A DNA stretch of 64,000 nucleotides from Microbacterium sp. MAH-37 (GTDB taxonomy: Bacteria > Actinomycetota > Actinomycetes > Actinomycetales > Microbacteriaceae): contig NZ_WSEN01000003.1 in NCBI RefSeq assembly GCF_009758255.1, positions 124,001 to 188,000 of the forward strand, read 5' to 3'. Shown one piece after another: positions 7,734-15,469 of this stretch. The position numbers were made by a program, and so were the translations under genes. The first letter of the stretch is position 1, and the number at the start of each line of letters is the position of its first letter. The notes under the pieces were generated by a model that was not told the origin of the DNA, did not search any database, and was given only the letters and a program-made list of their open reading frames with translations.

Positions 7734-8393
7734 TCAGCGCCGCATGACCTTGCGGGCCAGTTTCGTGCCGAGCAGCTGCACCAGATGCACGAACACGACG
7801 ATGAGGATGATCGCCGCCCACATCACGATCGGCTCGAAGCGCCGGAAGCCGTAGGTCAGGGCGAACGCGCCGAGCCCGCCACCGCCTACTGCCCCGGCCA
7901 TCGCGGTCATGTCGATCAGCGCGACGACGACGAACGTGTAGCCGAGGATCAGTGGCCCGAGCGATTCGGGGATCACGACCGTGAACAGGATGCGCCACGG
8001 CCCCGCGCCCATTGCGCGCGCCGCCTCGATCACACCAGGTGACACCGAGACGAGATGCTGCTCCACGATCCGTCCGATGGCGAACGACGCCGCGAGACCG
8101 ATCGCGAAGGCTCCGGCCGTGGTGCCGATGCCGACGCCGACGATGGCCCTGGTGAGCGGCTGTGCGACCGCGATGAAGATCAGGAACGGAATGGGCCTGA
8201 AGAAGTTCACGAACAACTCGAGGATGAAATTGATCACCCGGTTCGGCAGCAGGCCGCCACGACGGGTGAGGTACAGGGCGATGCCGATGAAAGTCCCCAG
8301 CACGCCCGCCATGATGAGGGCGAAGGTCGCCATGTAGAGCGTCTCGAGGGCCGCCTGCCAGAGTTCGGGCCACAGCTCGTTGAGCCTGTCCAT
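7734..8393 (-). CDS. metI: Methionine ABC transporter permease MetI
   Basis: 219-residue inner-membrane permease with five hydrophobic segments and the binding-protein-dependent coupling stretch EAARAMGAGPWRILFTVVIPESLGP, which docks on the ATPase. The start codon overlaps the metN stop by one base (TGATG), so translation is coupled. Together with metN and metQ this forms a D/L-methionine importer. The family also includes transporters for related compounds, but the presence of MetQ and of the NIL domain in MetN supports methionine. Confidence 0.93.
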   Translation of the reverse strand: MDRLNELWPELWQAALETLYMATFALIMAGVLGTFIGIALYLTRRGGLLPNRVINFILELFVNFFRPIPFLIFIAVAQPLTRAIVGVGIGTTAGAFAIGLAASFAIGRIVEQHLVSVSPGVIEAARAMGAGPWRILFTVVIPESLGPLILGYTFVVVALIDMTAMAGAVGGGGLGAFALTYGFRRFEPIVMWAAIILIVVFVHLVQLLGTKLARKVMRR

Positions 8394-9433
8394 CAGCGCA
8401 CCTCGCCTTCGAGCTCGGTGACCTGCGCATGGGCGCCGATCGTCTGCAGAGCCGCGTCCACCGCGGCATCCGCTCCTCTGATCGCGAGCGTGAGATGCCC
8501 GAACGCGCGACCGCGGATGTCGTTGATGCCGCCGTAGACCAGCTCGAAGCCGAGCCCGGCATTCGCGAGGTCGAGGAAGACCTGCGCCTGCGAGGAATCA
8601 CCGTCCCGGAACGAGAACGTCACCAGACGTCCTTCGTGCCGTTCGCGCAGCGATGCCGCCTCGGCCGGCGACGGGATGCCCTTGATGACGGTGCCGACGA
8701 AGCGCTGGGAAGCCGGGTTCTGCGGGTTCGAGAACACATCGAACACATCGCCCTGCTCGATGACGCGGCCGCCCTCCATGACGGCGACCTTGGTCGCGAT
8801 GGTCTGGATGACGTCCATCTCGTGCGTGATGACGACGATCGTGACGCCCTGCTCCTCGTTCACGCGCTTGAGCAGCTCAAGGACCTCATGGGTGGTCTGC
8901 GGGTCGAGCGCGCTGGTCGCCTCGTCGGCGAGCAGGATGTCCGGGCCGGTGGCGAGCGCGCGGGCGATGCCGACGCGCTGCTTCTGACCTCCGGAGAGCT
9001 GCTCCGGGTAGGCCTTGGCCTTGTCGGAGAGCCCGACGAAGGCGAGGAGCTCGGTGACGCGGGCGTCGATCTCGGACTTCTTCCAGCCGGCCAGCCTCAG
9101 CGGATAGGCGATGTTGGCCTTGACGTTCTTCGAGGAGAACAGGTTGAACTGCTGGAAGATCATCCCGATGCCGCTGCGCACGCGGCGCAGCTCGCGCTCG
9201 GAGAGGCGCGTGATGTCAGTGCCGTCGATGGTGATCGACCCGGACGACGCCGGTTCGAGGGCGTTGATGAGGCGCACGAGCGTCGACTTGCCAGCTCCGG
9301 AGTAGCCGATGATGCCGAAGACGTCGCCCTTCTCGATGTCGAGTGTCACGTCATCGACCGCTGTGACGGCGGCGCTGTTCTTGTCGGCGGGCGGATACGT
9401 CTTCGTGACGTCGGACAGGGTCACGATGGCCAT
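8393..9433 (-). CDS. metN: Methionine ABC transporter ATP-binding protein MetN
   Basis: 346 residues from ATG 9431-9433; a longer frame to 9484 lacks family similarity and overlaps an intergenic hairpin. Walker A GYSGAGKST, signature LSGGQKQRVGIARAL, Walker B ILLADEATSALDP and a final H-loop Thr-His in VITHEMDV are all intact. The last 80 residues form a NIL domain, the regulatory module that binds methionine and shuts transport in MetN proteins. AGGAAG lies about 11 bases upstream. Coupled to metI downstream and separated from metQ by a strong stem-loop. Confidence 0.95.
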   Translation of the reverse strand: MAIVTLSDVTKTYPPADKNSAAVTAVDDVTLDIEKGDVFGIIGYSGAGKSTLVRLINALEPASSGSITIDGTDITRLSERELRRVRSGIGMIFQQFNLFSSKNVKANIAYPLRLAGWKKSEIDARVTELLAFVGLSDKAKAYPEQLSGGQKQRVGIARALATGPDILLADEATSALDPQTTHEVLELLKRVNEEQGVTIVVITHEMDVIQTIATKVAVMEGGRVIEQGDVFDVFSNPQNPASQRFVGTVIKGIPSPAEAASLRERHEGRLVTFSFRDGDSSQAQVFLDLANAGLGFELVYGGINDIRGRAFGHLTLAIRGADAAVDAALQTIGAHAQVTELEGEVR

Positions 9434-9461
9434 TGTCGGGGGTTCTTCCTGTGAACGGCGG

Positions 9462-9493
9462 AATCGGGCGGCGCGAAGGCGCACCGCCCGATT
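9462..9493 (-). terminator. Stem-loop between metQ and metN
   Basis: Perfect 10-bp stem AATCGGGCGG (9462-9471) with CCGCCCGATT (9484-9493) and a 12-nt loop. Placed between metQ and the downstream metN-metI, it would let more metQ than metNI mRNA persist, by partial termination or by blocking 3' decay. There is no U-tract. Confidence 0.7.
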
Positions 9494-9509
9494 GTCTCGC
9501 AGTCTTCGA

Positions 9510-10424
9510 TCAGTCGCTTTCCTTGGCAGCCTCGGTGTCCTTCTGGACCTTCTTCAGCGCGTCCTCGAGGTCGGCGACAGGAGTCTTCAGCGCCACGGCG
9601 GTGTCGCCGGATGCCTCCTGCAGGCCCTTCTGCACGCCGGGGTCGTTCTGGAAGATGTCGACGAGCTTGAGGTAGGTCTTGTTGTCCTTGTCCTCGGCAC
9701 GTGCCGCGAAGATGTTGACGTACGGGAGCGCGTTCGGATCCGTGGGGTCGTCCTGTGCGATCGCGTCGGAGAACTTCAGACCTGCCTGATCGACGAAGTC
9801 GTTGTTGATGATCGCGGCGGCGACATCGGGCAGCGACTGCGGGATGAGCGCGGCCTCGAGCGCCGTGACCTCGACCTTGGACTTGTCCTTGTCGATGTCG
9901 GCAAGGTCGGAGAACGTGGTGCCTCCGCTCTTCAGCTCGATGAGGCCGGCGGACTGCAGCACGAGGAGGGCGCGAGCCTGGTTCGAGGCGTCATCCGGAA
10001 CGGCGACGGTCTCGCCCTTCTGGATGTCCTTCACGTCGTCGTACTTCGAGGAGTACAGCGCAAGCGGGTAGATCGCCGTCGCGCCGATCGGCACGAGGTC
10101 CTTGCCCGAGGAGACGTTGTAGTCGGCCAGGTAGACGATGTGCTGGAACTGGTTCAGGTCGAGCTCGCCCTCGGCGAGAGCGGGGTTGGGCTGCTCGTAA
10201 GAGGCGAAGTCGACCAGCTCGACAGTGATGCCCTCCTTCTTCGCGGCTTCGACGAATGCCGGCCACTGGGCGGTGCTCTTGTCGACGACGCCGACCTTGA
10301 CCACCTTGTCGGCGGAATCCGACGAGCCGTCGGCGGCGGGCTTTGAGGCGCAGCCGGCGAGGCTGACGACGAGTGCGGTGGCTGCCGCGGCAGCGGCGAT
10401 GACGGACGTGATGCGTCGAGACAT
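9510..10424 (-). CDS. metQ: Methionine-binding lipoprotein MetQ (NlpA family)
   Basis: 304-residue substrate-binding lipoprotein. Signal peptide with lipobox SLAGC (Cys 25) and a short Ser/Asp-rich linker, then an NlpA fold: VGVVDKSTAQWPAF near the N-terminus, LDLNQFQHIVYLADYN, and PDDASNQARALLVLQSAGLI. A good ribosome site GAGAGGAA sits upstream of the ATG. First gene of the leftward metQ-metN-metI unit. No SAM-sensing riboswitch was recognisable in the 95 bases before it. Confidence 0.93.
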   Translation of the reverse strand: MSRRITSVIAAAAAATALVVSLAGCASKPAADGSSDSADKVVKVGVVDKSTAQWPAFVEAAKKEGITVELVDFASYEQPNPALAEGELDLNQFQHIVYLADYNVSSGKDLVPIGATAIYPLALYSSKYDDVKDIQKGETVAVPDDASNQARALLVLQSAGLIELKSGGTTFSDLADIDKDKSKVEVTALEAALIPQSLPDVAAAIINNDFVDQAGLKFSDAIAQDDPTDPNALPYVNIFAARAEDKDNKTYLKLVDIFQNDPGVQKGLQEASGDTAVALKTPVADLEDALKKVQKDTEAAKESD

Positions 10425-10519
10425 GGTGGTCGGGTTCCTCTCTTGGGGGACTCGATCACCGTACGTGCGGCATCCGGTGTCGCCCGAGTCAGCCCGTCAC
10501 ACGGCGTCACAGCGAGGTG

Positions 10520-12241
10520 TCAGCCGAACTCCTCGATACCGCGCAGCCGCACCTCCTCGAGGTCCATCCGCGCGGCGATGCGGCGCACGACCAGGTCGTC
10601 GACCGTACCGGACCGGCGCAGCCCGTGCAGCACGACGCGTTTGCGCTCGATCAGTGCGAGCTTGAGGCGGGTGGCCTCGTCGTGGCGCACCAGCGGCGAG
10701 CGCTGCAGCACGTCGACATCGGTCGACACGGCGAGCATCTTCAGCGGCGCGGCGGATCCTGCGGTCGCCGGGTCGACCGCGGACTCGAGCGCCAGCGGGT
10801 CCGGCTCGTCGAGCATGGCCTCCATGGCGCCGACCTCGGCGTCGATGAGGCTGCGCTCGCGCTCCAGGGTGCGGGCGTTGGCCAGTTCGAGGGCCTCGTA
10901 GCCCTCGCGGCGGGCGCGGTCGCGCACCTCCTCGCTGACACCGTGCTCCGCGGCGAGCTCGTCCAGTGCGGCGAGCGCCGCCCCCGAGATGGCACGCTCC
11001 GCCATCTCGTACTCCTCGTCCTCCGCGTGGTCGACAGGGATCTTCGCCCAGCGCACGATCGCTGGCAGCAGCGGCCCCTGCACCAGGAGGCTGAGCAGGA
11101 TGACGCCGGCGGTGACGAAGATGACGGAGTCCCGCCCTTCGACGGCATCACCCGCGCCCGTGGCGATCGGCACCGACAGCGCGATCGCCAGCGACACGGC
11201 ACCGCGCATTCCGGCGACGGTGCTGACGATCCACGCTCGCGCCCTCGTGCGCGGAGGAAGGGTCGACCCATGCCTGCTGAACGGCGCAGTGAGCAGCTGG
11301 AACAGCAGCCGCACGGCCAGCAGCACCAGCCACACCGCGAGGGTCACCAGCACCAGCCATCCGATCATCGCCGCCGAGATCTCATGCACGACGTACTGCA
11401 CCTCGATGCCGATCAGCACGAAGAGCGCGCCGTTGAGCAGGTACACGCCGAACGGCCAGGCGGCATCGGCCTGCCGGCGCGACGCAGCCGTGGTCATCCG
11501 CGGCGCGACAGCGGCGACGATCAGGCCGGCGACGACCACGGCCAGCACGCCAGACGCCTCGACGAGCTCGGCGACCAGGAAGGCGGTGAACGGCAGGAGC
11601 AGCAGTGTGACGTTGATCACGATCGTCGACGTCATCCGGCGCAGCACCAGATAGCCGATGCCGGCGACAGCGACGCCTGCGGCGATCCCGCCGACATAGG
11701 ACACCACGACCATCCAGGTCACCGACAGCGGCGTGATCTGCGCCCCCATGGCGAGCGACACGGCGATGGCGTAGAGCACCAGCGCGGTGCCGTCGTTGGT
11801 GAGGCTCTCCGCCTTGAGCTTCATGAACATCCGTCGAGGCAGGAGGCGTCCCAGGGCGGCCACGGCCGTGGCATCCGGCGGGGCGACGGCGGCGCCGAGG
11901 ATCAGCGCTGCCTCCCAGGGCAGTCCGAACAGCACCGCGACACCGGCCACGGCGAACGCGCTGGCGACGACGAGCACGGTGCTCATCGGAAGGATGTAGC
12001 GGAAGTCACGGCGGATCGAGCGCAGCGATGTGGTCAGGCTCTCCCAGAACAGCATGACCGGCAGGAACAGCAGCAGCACCGTCTCGGGTGGCAGCTGGAT
12101 CTCTCGGAGCGCGGGTACGAAGCCGAGCAGCAGGCCGAGCACGACGAGCACGAGCGGGAGCGCGAGCCGCATCCGCGGCGCGATGATCGCGCCGACGACG
12201 ATGGTCGCGCCGAGCAGGACCGTGACCTCGAGACCTTCCAT
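10520..12241 (-). CDS. CPA1-family Na+/H+ antiporter (NhaP-like)
   Basis: 573 residues: about twelve hydrophobic segments in residues 1-400, then a soluble C-terminal region rich in charged helices. The stretch GAAVAPPDATAV and the later ESLTNDGTALVLY, which holds the ion-binding Asn-Asp pair, are hallmarks of NhaP/NhaC-type CPA1 exchangers. It would exchange cytoplasmic Na+ or K+ for protons for pH and salt balance. GGGAGG lies upstream of the ATG. Stands alone between metQ and crtR, all leftward. Ion preference is not readable. Confidence 0.9.
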   Translation of the reverse strand: MEGLEVTVLLGATIVVGAIIAPRMRLALPLVLVVLGLLLGFVPALREIQLPPETVLLLFLPVMLFWESLTTSLRSIRRDFRYILPMSTVLVVASAFAVAGVAVLFGLPWEAALILGAAVAPPDATAVAALGRLLPRRMFMKLKAESLTNDGTALVLYAIAVSLAMGAQITPLSVTWMVVVSYVGGIAAGVAVAGIGYLVLRRMTSTIVINVTLLLLPFTAFLVAELVEASGVLAVVVAGLIVAAVAPRMTTAASRRQADAAWPFGVYLLNGALFVLIGIEVQYVVHEISAAMIGWLVLVTLAVWLVLLAVRLLFQLLTAPFSRHGSTLPPRTRARAWIVSTVAGMRGAVSLAIALSVPIATGAGDAVEGRDSVIFVTAGVILLSLLVQGPLLPAIVRWAKIPVDHAEDEEYEMAERAISGAALAALDELAAEHGVSEEVRDRARREGYEALELANARTLERERSLIDAEVGAMEAMLDEPDPLALESAVDPATAGSAAPLKMLAVSTDVDVLQRSPLVRHDEATRLKLALIERKRVVLHGLRRSGTVDDLVVRRIAARMDLEEVRLRGIEEFG

Positions 12242-12349
12242 GACGCCTCCCGATGGCGATAACGTCCGGGCCTCGCCGCAGCGGGTCCGCTGAGTGGGCC
12301 AAGCGTCGTCACGCTCAGAGTATTCCCGCCTCCCTCACGGCGCAGCCCG

Positions 12350-12919
12350 TCACCGATGCCGCCGCTCGCCCTCCGGATCGGCGGTGGCGGCGAGGTCGTC
12401 GAAGAATCCTGCGACGACGGCGCGCTGCTCGGCGGACAGAGCGGCGACCACATCGAAGCGACGGGCGTGGGAGCGTCCGACGCTCTCCCTCGCTGCCCGG
12501 CGCGTCCGCGCCGTCACCTCGATGGCGAGCCTGCGCCGATCCGTCGGATGCGGCCGGCGGCGGATGTGCCCGCCCTTCTCCAGGCGGTCGAGCAGCTTCG
12601 TCACCGACGCCGTGGACACCCCCAGATGAGCGGCGAGGTCACCGGGCGTCACCACGGCCTCCTGCCGCTGGGCGGCGATCAGCAGCCGGAGGGCACGCAT
12701 GTCGGTCTCGCCGAGCTTCATGTACCGCTGCGATTCCTCGCTCATGGCGCGCTCGGCCTCTCGCCATCGGTGCATCGCATCGAGCACTCCCACGACCTGC
12801 GCGAGTTCGTCATCAGTGAGGTGCGAGCGGTGCACGATCTCCTCGTCCGGATCCAGACGGCGGGGGTCGTGCAGCACGACCGGCGCAGGTCTGGGCGGGA
12901 TCGGCTTCGCCATGTCCAT
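12350..12919 (-). CDS. crtR: MarR-family repressor, probable carotenoid-cluster regulator
   Basis: 189 residues. A MarR winged helix with recognition stretch LAAHLGVSTASVTKLLDRLEKGG and wing RRPHPTDRRRLAIEV. It is divergent from the idi-crt operon, 71 bases away, in the position of Corynebacterium glutamicum CrtR, a MarR repressor of the crt operon that responds to geranylgeranyl pyrophosphate. Two inverted repeats lie in the shared intergenic region. ATG 12919 gives the full frame; the ATG at 12913 is an alternative and has TAAAGT 7 bases upstream, a leaderless-type -10. The role is inferred from position and family. Confidence 0.82.
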   Translation of the reverse strand: MDMAKPIPPRPAPVVLHDPRRLDPDEEIVHRSHLTDDELAQVVGVLDAMHRWREAERAMSEESQRYMKLGETDMRALRLLIAAQRQEAVVTPGDLAAHLGVSTASVTKLLDRLEKGGHIRRRPHPTDRRRLAIEVTARTRRAARESVGRSHARRFDVVAALSAEQRAVVAGFFDDLAATADPEGERRHR

Positions 12920-12946
12920 GACTTTAGCTCACCGAGGCTATATACT
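12918..12946 (+). promoter_or_regulatory. Probable promoter of the idi-crt operon
   Basis: ATGACT (12918-12923) as -35 and TATACT (12941-12946) as -10 with a 17-bp spacer, the best consensus match in the gap. Predicted start near 12953, about 38 bases before idi. The -35 overlaps the crtR start region. Confidence 0.65.
12925..12940. promoter_or_regulatory. Candidate CrtR operator 1 (in promoter spacer)
   Basis: Imperfect inverted repeat TAGCTC-ACC-GAGGCTA (one inserted G) between the -35 and -10 boxes of the idi promoter. Binding here would block RNA polymerase. Assignment to CrtR is inferred. Confidence 0.5.
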
Positions 12947-12957
12947 TCGAGATAAAG

Positions 12958-12970
12958 CTAGCTTGGCTAG
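12958..12970. promoter_or_regulatory. Candidate CrtR operator 2
   Basis: Perfect inverted repeat CTAGC-TTG-GCTAG just downstream of the predicted idi transcription start. It shares the TAGC/GCTA halves with the first site, suggesting one protein binds both. Confidence 0.5.
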
Positions 12971-12990
12971 TAAATAGACAGGAGAGAGAT

Positions 12991-13557
12991 ATGACCATCC
13001 TCGCGGAACGTGTCGTGCTGCTCAACGACGACGGCACGCCCCGTGGCGTCGCGGCCAAGCACGAGGTGCACACCACCAGCACGCCGCTTCATCTCGCCTT
13101 CTCCTGTCACGTCCTCGACGACGACGGCCGGGTGCTGCTCACCCGGCGGGCGCTGGGCAAGCGCACCTGGCCGGGCACCTGGACCAACGCCTTCTGCGGG
13201 CATCCCGAGCCCTTCGAGCCGATCCCCGACGCCGTCATCCGCCGTGCACGTGAGGAGCTCCGCCTGGAACTCGCCGACATCCGGTTGGAGCTCCCGGACT
13301 TCCGCTATCGCGCCGTGGACGCCTCGGGAACGGTGGAGAACGAGGTGTGCCCGGTGTACACCGCTCGTGCGACGAACGCTCCCTCTCCGGTCCCCTCGGA
13401 GGCGATGGAGCTGCGCTGGGTGGAACCCGCCGATCTCGCAGCAGCCCTCCGCGCCGCCCCCTGGGCGTTCAGCCCATGGCTGGTGAGCCAGGCGGAGGAA
13501 CTGTCCGGTTCGCGCGGCGAGATCCGCGCGAGCGCCTGGCAGAGGACCGCAGCATGA
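12991..13557 (+). CDS. idi: Isopentenyl-diphosphate delta-isomerase, type 1
   Basis: Interconverts isopentenyl and dimethylallyl diphosphate, the starter for prenyl chains. 188 residues, a Nudix-fold type 1 enzyme: the active-site Cys lies in TNAFCGHP, the catalytic Glu in VENEVCPVY, and REELRLEL is the Nudix-like helix. The GGAGAGAGAT ribosome site precedes the ATG. It opens the carotenoid operon and its stop overlaps the crtE start by four bases (ATGA), so supply of the C5 starter is tied to pigment synthesis. Type 1 Idi is normal in Actinobacteria. Confidence 0.95.
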   Translation: MTILAERVVLLNDDGTPRGVAAKHEVHTTSTPLHLAFSCHVLDDDGRVLLTRRALGKRTWPGTWTNAFCGHPEPFEPIPDAVIRRAREELRLELADIRLELPDFRYRAVDASGTVENEVCPVYTARATNAPSPVPSEAMELRWVEPADLAAALRAAPWAFSPWLVSQAEELSGSRGEIRASAWQRTAA

Positions 13558-14603
13558 GAACCACGCCCCCTGAGATCACCACGGGCGTGGAGGAGAGGAT
13601 CCGTCGCTTCTTCGCCGTGCGCGCCGAGGACGCTCAGAGGCGGAACGCGGGGCACGCCCTGCTCTGGCGGCGTATCGCGGATGCGGCTGACGGCGGCAAG
13701 CGCCTGCGGTCGCGGCTGGTGCTGCTGGCCCATGATCATCTCGGCGGCGGTGACCGCCGCTCGGCCGAGACCGCCGGTGCCGCCTTCGAGCTGCTGCACA
13801 CGGCGCTCCTGCTGCACGACGACGTCCTGGACGGCGATCTGATCCGCCGGGGCCGGCCGAACCTGGCCGGGCTCTTCACCTCGGACGCGATCGACGCCGG
13901 TCGCCCTCTCGAGGACGCCACCGCCTGGGGTACGGCGTCGGCGATGCTCGCCGGCGACCTCCTCATCAGTGGCGCGCATGCGCTCGTGTCCGAGCTGCCC
14001 GGCACGATCGCCGTCGAGATGCACCGCACGATCGACGATGCGCTCTTCGACGCCGTCGCCGGGGAGCACGCGGACGTGGGCGCGGCACGAGGAATGACCT
14101 CGCCGTCATCCGCCGACATCATCCTCACGATGGCGCAGAAGACGGCGACGTACTCCTGCGCCGCCCCGCTTCGCGCCGGCGCGATCATCGCCGGAGCGGG
14201 CTCCGACGCGGTAGCGGCCCTGCAGCGGATCGGCAGCGAACTCGGCGTCCTCTACCAGCTGCGCGACGACGTCCTCGGAGTCTTCGGAGCCGAGTCACGC
14301 ACCGGCAAGTCGATCACAGGCGATCTTCGTGAGGGCAAGCGCACACTGCTGATCGCCTACGCCGAGCAGACGCCGGAGTGGCACGAGGTACGACATCTCT
14401 TCGGCCGTGTCCCCCTCGACGAGACCGACGCCGCCCGGCTGCGCGACGCGCTCATCGCCTCGGGCGCCGCCGATCGGATGCAGGCGGCCGTCACCGAGGG
14501 GCTCGACAGGACACGGCGCGAGATCGACCTCGCCCCGGTGCCCGTTGCGCTGCAGGACGCCCTGTCCGACATCGCCACGATGTGCGCGGAGCGCCAGTCA
14601 TGA
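13554..14603 (+). CDS. crtE: Geranylgeranyl diphosphate synthase
   Basis: Trans-prenyltransferase that builds the C20 precursor from IPP. 349 residues; first aspartate-rich motif in LLLHDDVLDGDL and second in YQLRDDVLGVFG (the usual DDxxD positions), with KRLRSRL near the N-terminus for IPP binding. The start ATG 13554 overlaps idi by 4 bases and its own stop overlaps crtB by 4 bases. Chain length (C20) is inferred from the operon. Confidence 0.93.
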   Translation: MRTTPPEITTGVEERIRRFFAVRAEDAQRRNAGHALLWRRIADAADGGKRLRSRLVLLAHDHLGGGDRRSAETAGAAFELLHTALLLHDDVLDGDLIRRGRPNLAGLFTSDAIDAGRPLEDATAWGTASAMLAGDLLISGAHALVSELPGTIAVEMHRTIDDALFDAVAGEHADVGAARGMTSPSSADIILTMAQKTATYSCAAPLRAGAIIAGAGSDAVAALQRIGSELGVLYQLRDDVLGVFGAESRTGKSITGDLREGKRTLLIAYAEQTPEWHEVRHLFGRVPLDETDAARLRDALIASGAADRMQAAVTEGLDRTRREIDLAPVPVALQDALSDIATMCAERQS

Positions 14604-15469
14604 CCAGACCCGAGGGTCTCACCCTGTACACGACCACCGCGCGGTCGTCGTCTCTGCGCATCATCCGCTCCTATTCGACGTCGTTCGGGATGGCCAGCCG
14701 CCTCCTCCCCCGGGGTGTCCGTCAGGGCATCGCCGATGTCTACGGGCTGGTCCGCATCGCCGACGAGATCGTCGACGGTCCCGCCGCCGAGGCCGGTCTC
14801 GACACGGCCATGACCCGCCGGATCCTCGACGATCTCGAGCAGGAGACGCTCGCAGCACTCTCTCGCGGCTTCAGCGCGAACGTCGTCGTGCACGCGTTCG
14901 CGGTCACCGCGCGTCAGACGGGGATCGACGCAGAACTGCTGCGACCCTTCTTCGCGTCGATGCGGATGGACCTCGATCCGTTCACCCTGGACCGCGAGAC
15001 GTTCCGGCGCTACGTGCACGGATCCGCCGAGGTCGTCGGATCCATGTGCCTGCGCGTCTTCGCGCGTGAGGCACCCGGTGTCACGATCGACGAGCATCTG
15101 GAGGAGGGCGCCCGCAGGCTCGGTGCAGCCTTCCAGAAGGTGAACTTCCTGCGCGACCTCGCCGAGGACGTCGACACGCTCGGCCGCCAGTACATCCCCG
15201 GGACCCGCGCGGGCGTGCTCGCCGAGGTGGACAAGATCGCCCTGGTCGACGAGATCGCCGAGGACCTCGCCGCGGCGCGGTCCGCCATCCGCCGTCTCCC
15301 GCCGCGCTCCCGCCGCGCCACGGCAGCAGCCGCCGCACTCTTCGGACGGCTCAACGAACAGCTCAGGACCACGCCGGTCGATCAGCTGAGACGCGAGCGC
15401 GTGTCCGTGCCGATGGGCGTGAAGCTGCGACTGGTGTCGGGGGCGGCGCTCGGGCAGGTGCGAGGGTGA
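14600..15469 (+). CDS. crtB: Phytoene synthase
   Basis: Condenses two geranylgeranyl diphosphates head to head into C40 phytoene. 289 residues of the squalene/phytoene synthase family: YSTSFGMASRLLP near the N-terminus, VYGLVRIADEIVD with the first Asp motif and the signature FLRDLAEDVDTLGRQYIP with the second. Starts inside the crtE stop (ATGA) and ends inside the crtI GTG start (GTGA). Confidence 0.95.
   Translation: MTRPEGLTLYTTTARSSSLRIIRSYSTSFGMASRLLPRGVRQGIADVYGLVRIADEIVDGPAAEAGLDTAMTRRILDDLEQETLAALSRGFSANVVVHAFAVTARQTGIDAELLRPFFASMRMDLDPFTLDRETFRRYVHGSAEVVGSMCLRVFAREAPGVTIDEHLEEGARRLGAAFQKVNFLRDLAEDVDTLGRQYIPGTRAGVLAEVDKIALVDEIAEDLAAARSAIRRLPPRSRRATAAAAALFGRLNEQLRTTPVDQLRRERVSVPMGVKLRLVSGAALGQVRG

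Noticed and set aside
10425..10519. Possible SAM riboswitch before metQ
   Set aside because: No recognisable SAM-I, SAM-II or SAM-IV core or pairing pattern in the 95 bases.
10517..12262. Plus-strand frame of 581 codons antisense to the antiporter
   Set aside because: Low-complexity Arg/His/Gln/Asp-rich product typical of the antisense of GC-rich genes; the minus strand encodes a clear membrane antiporter.
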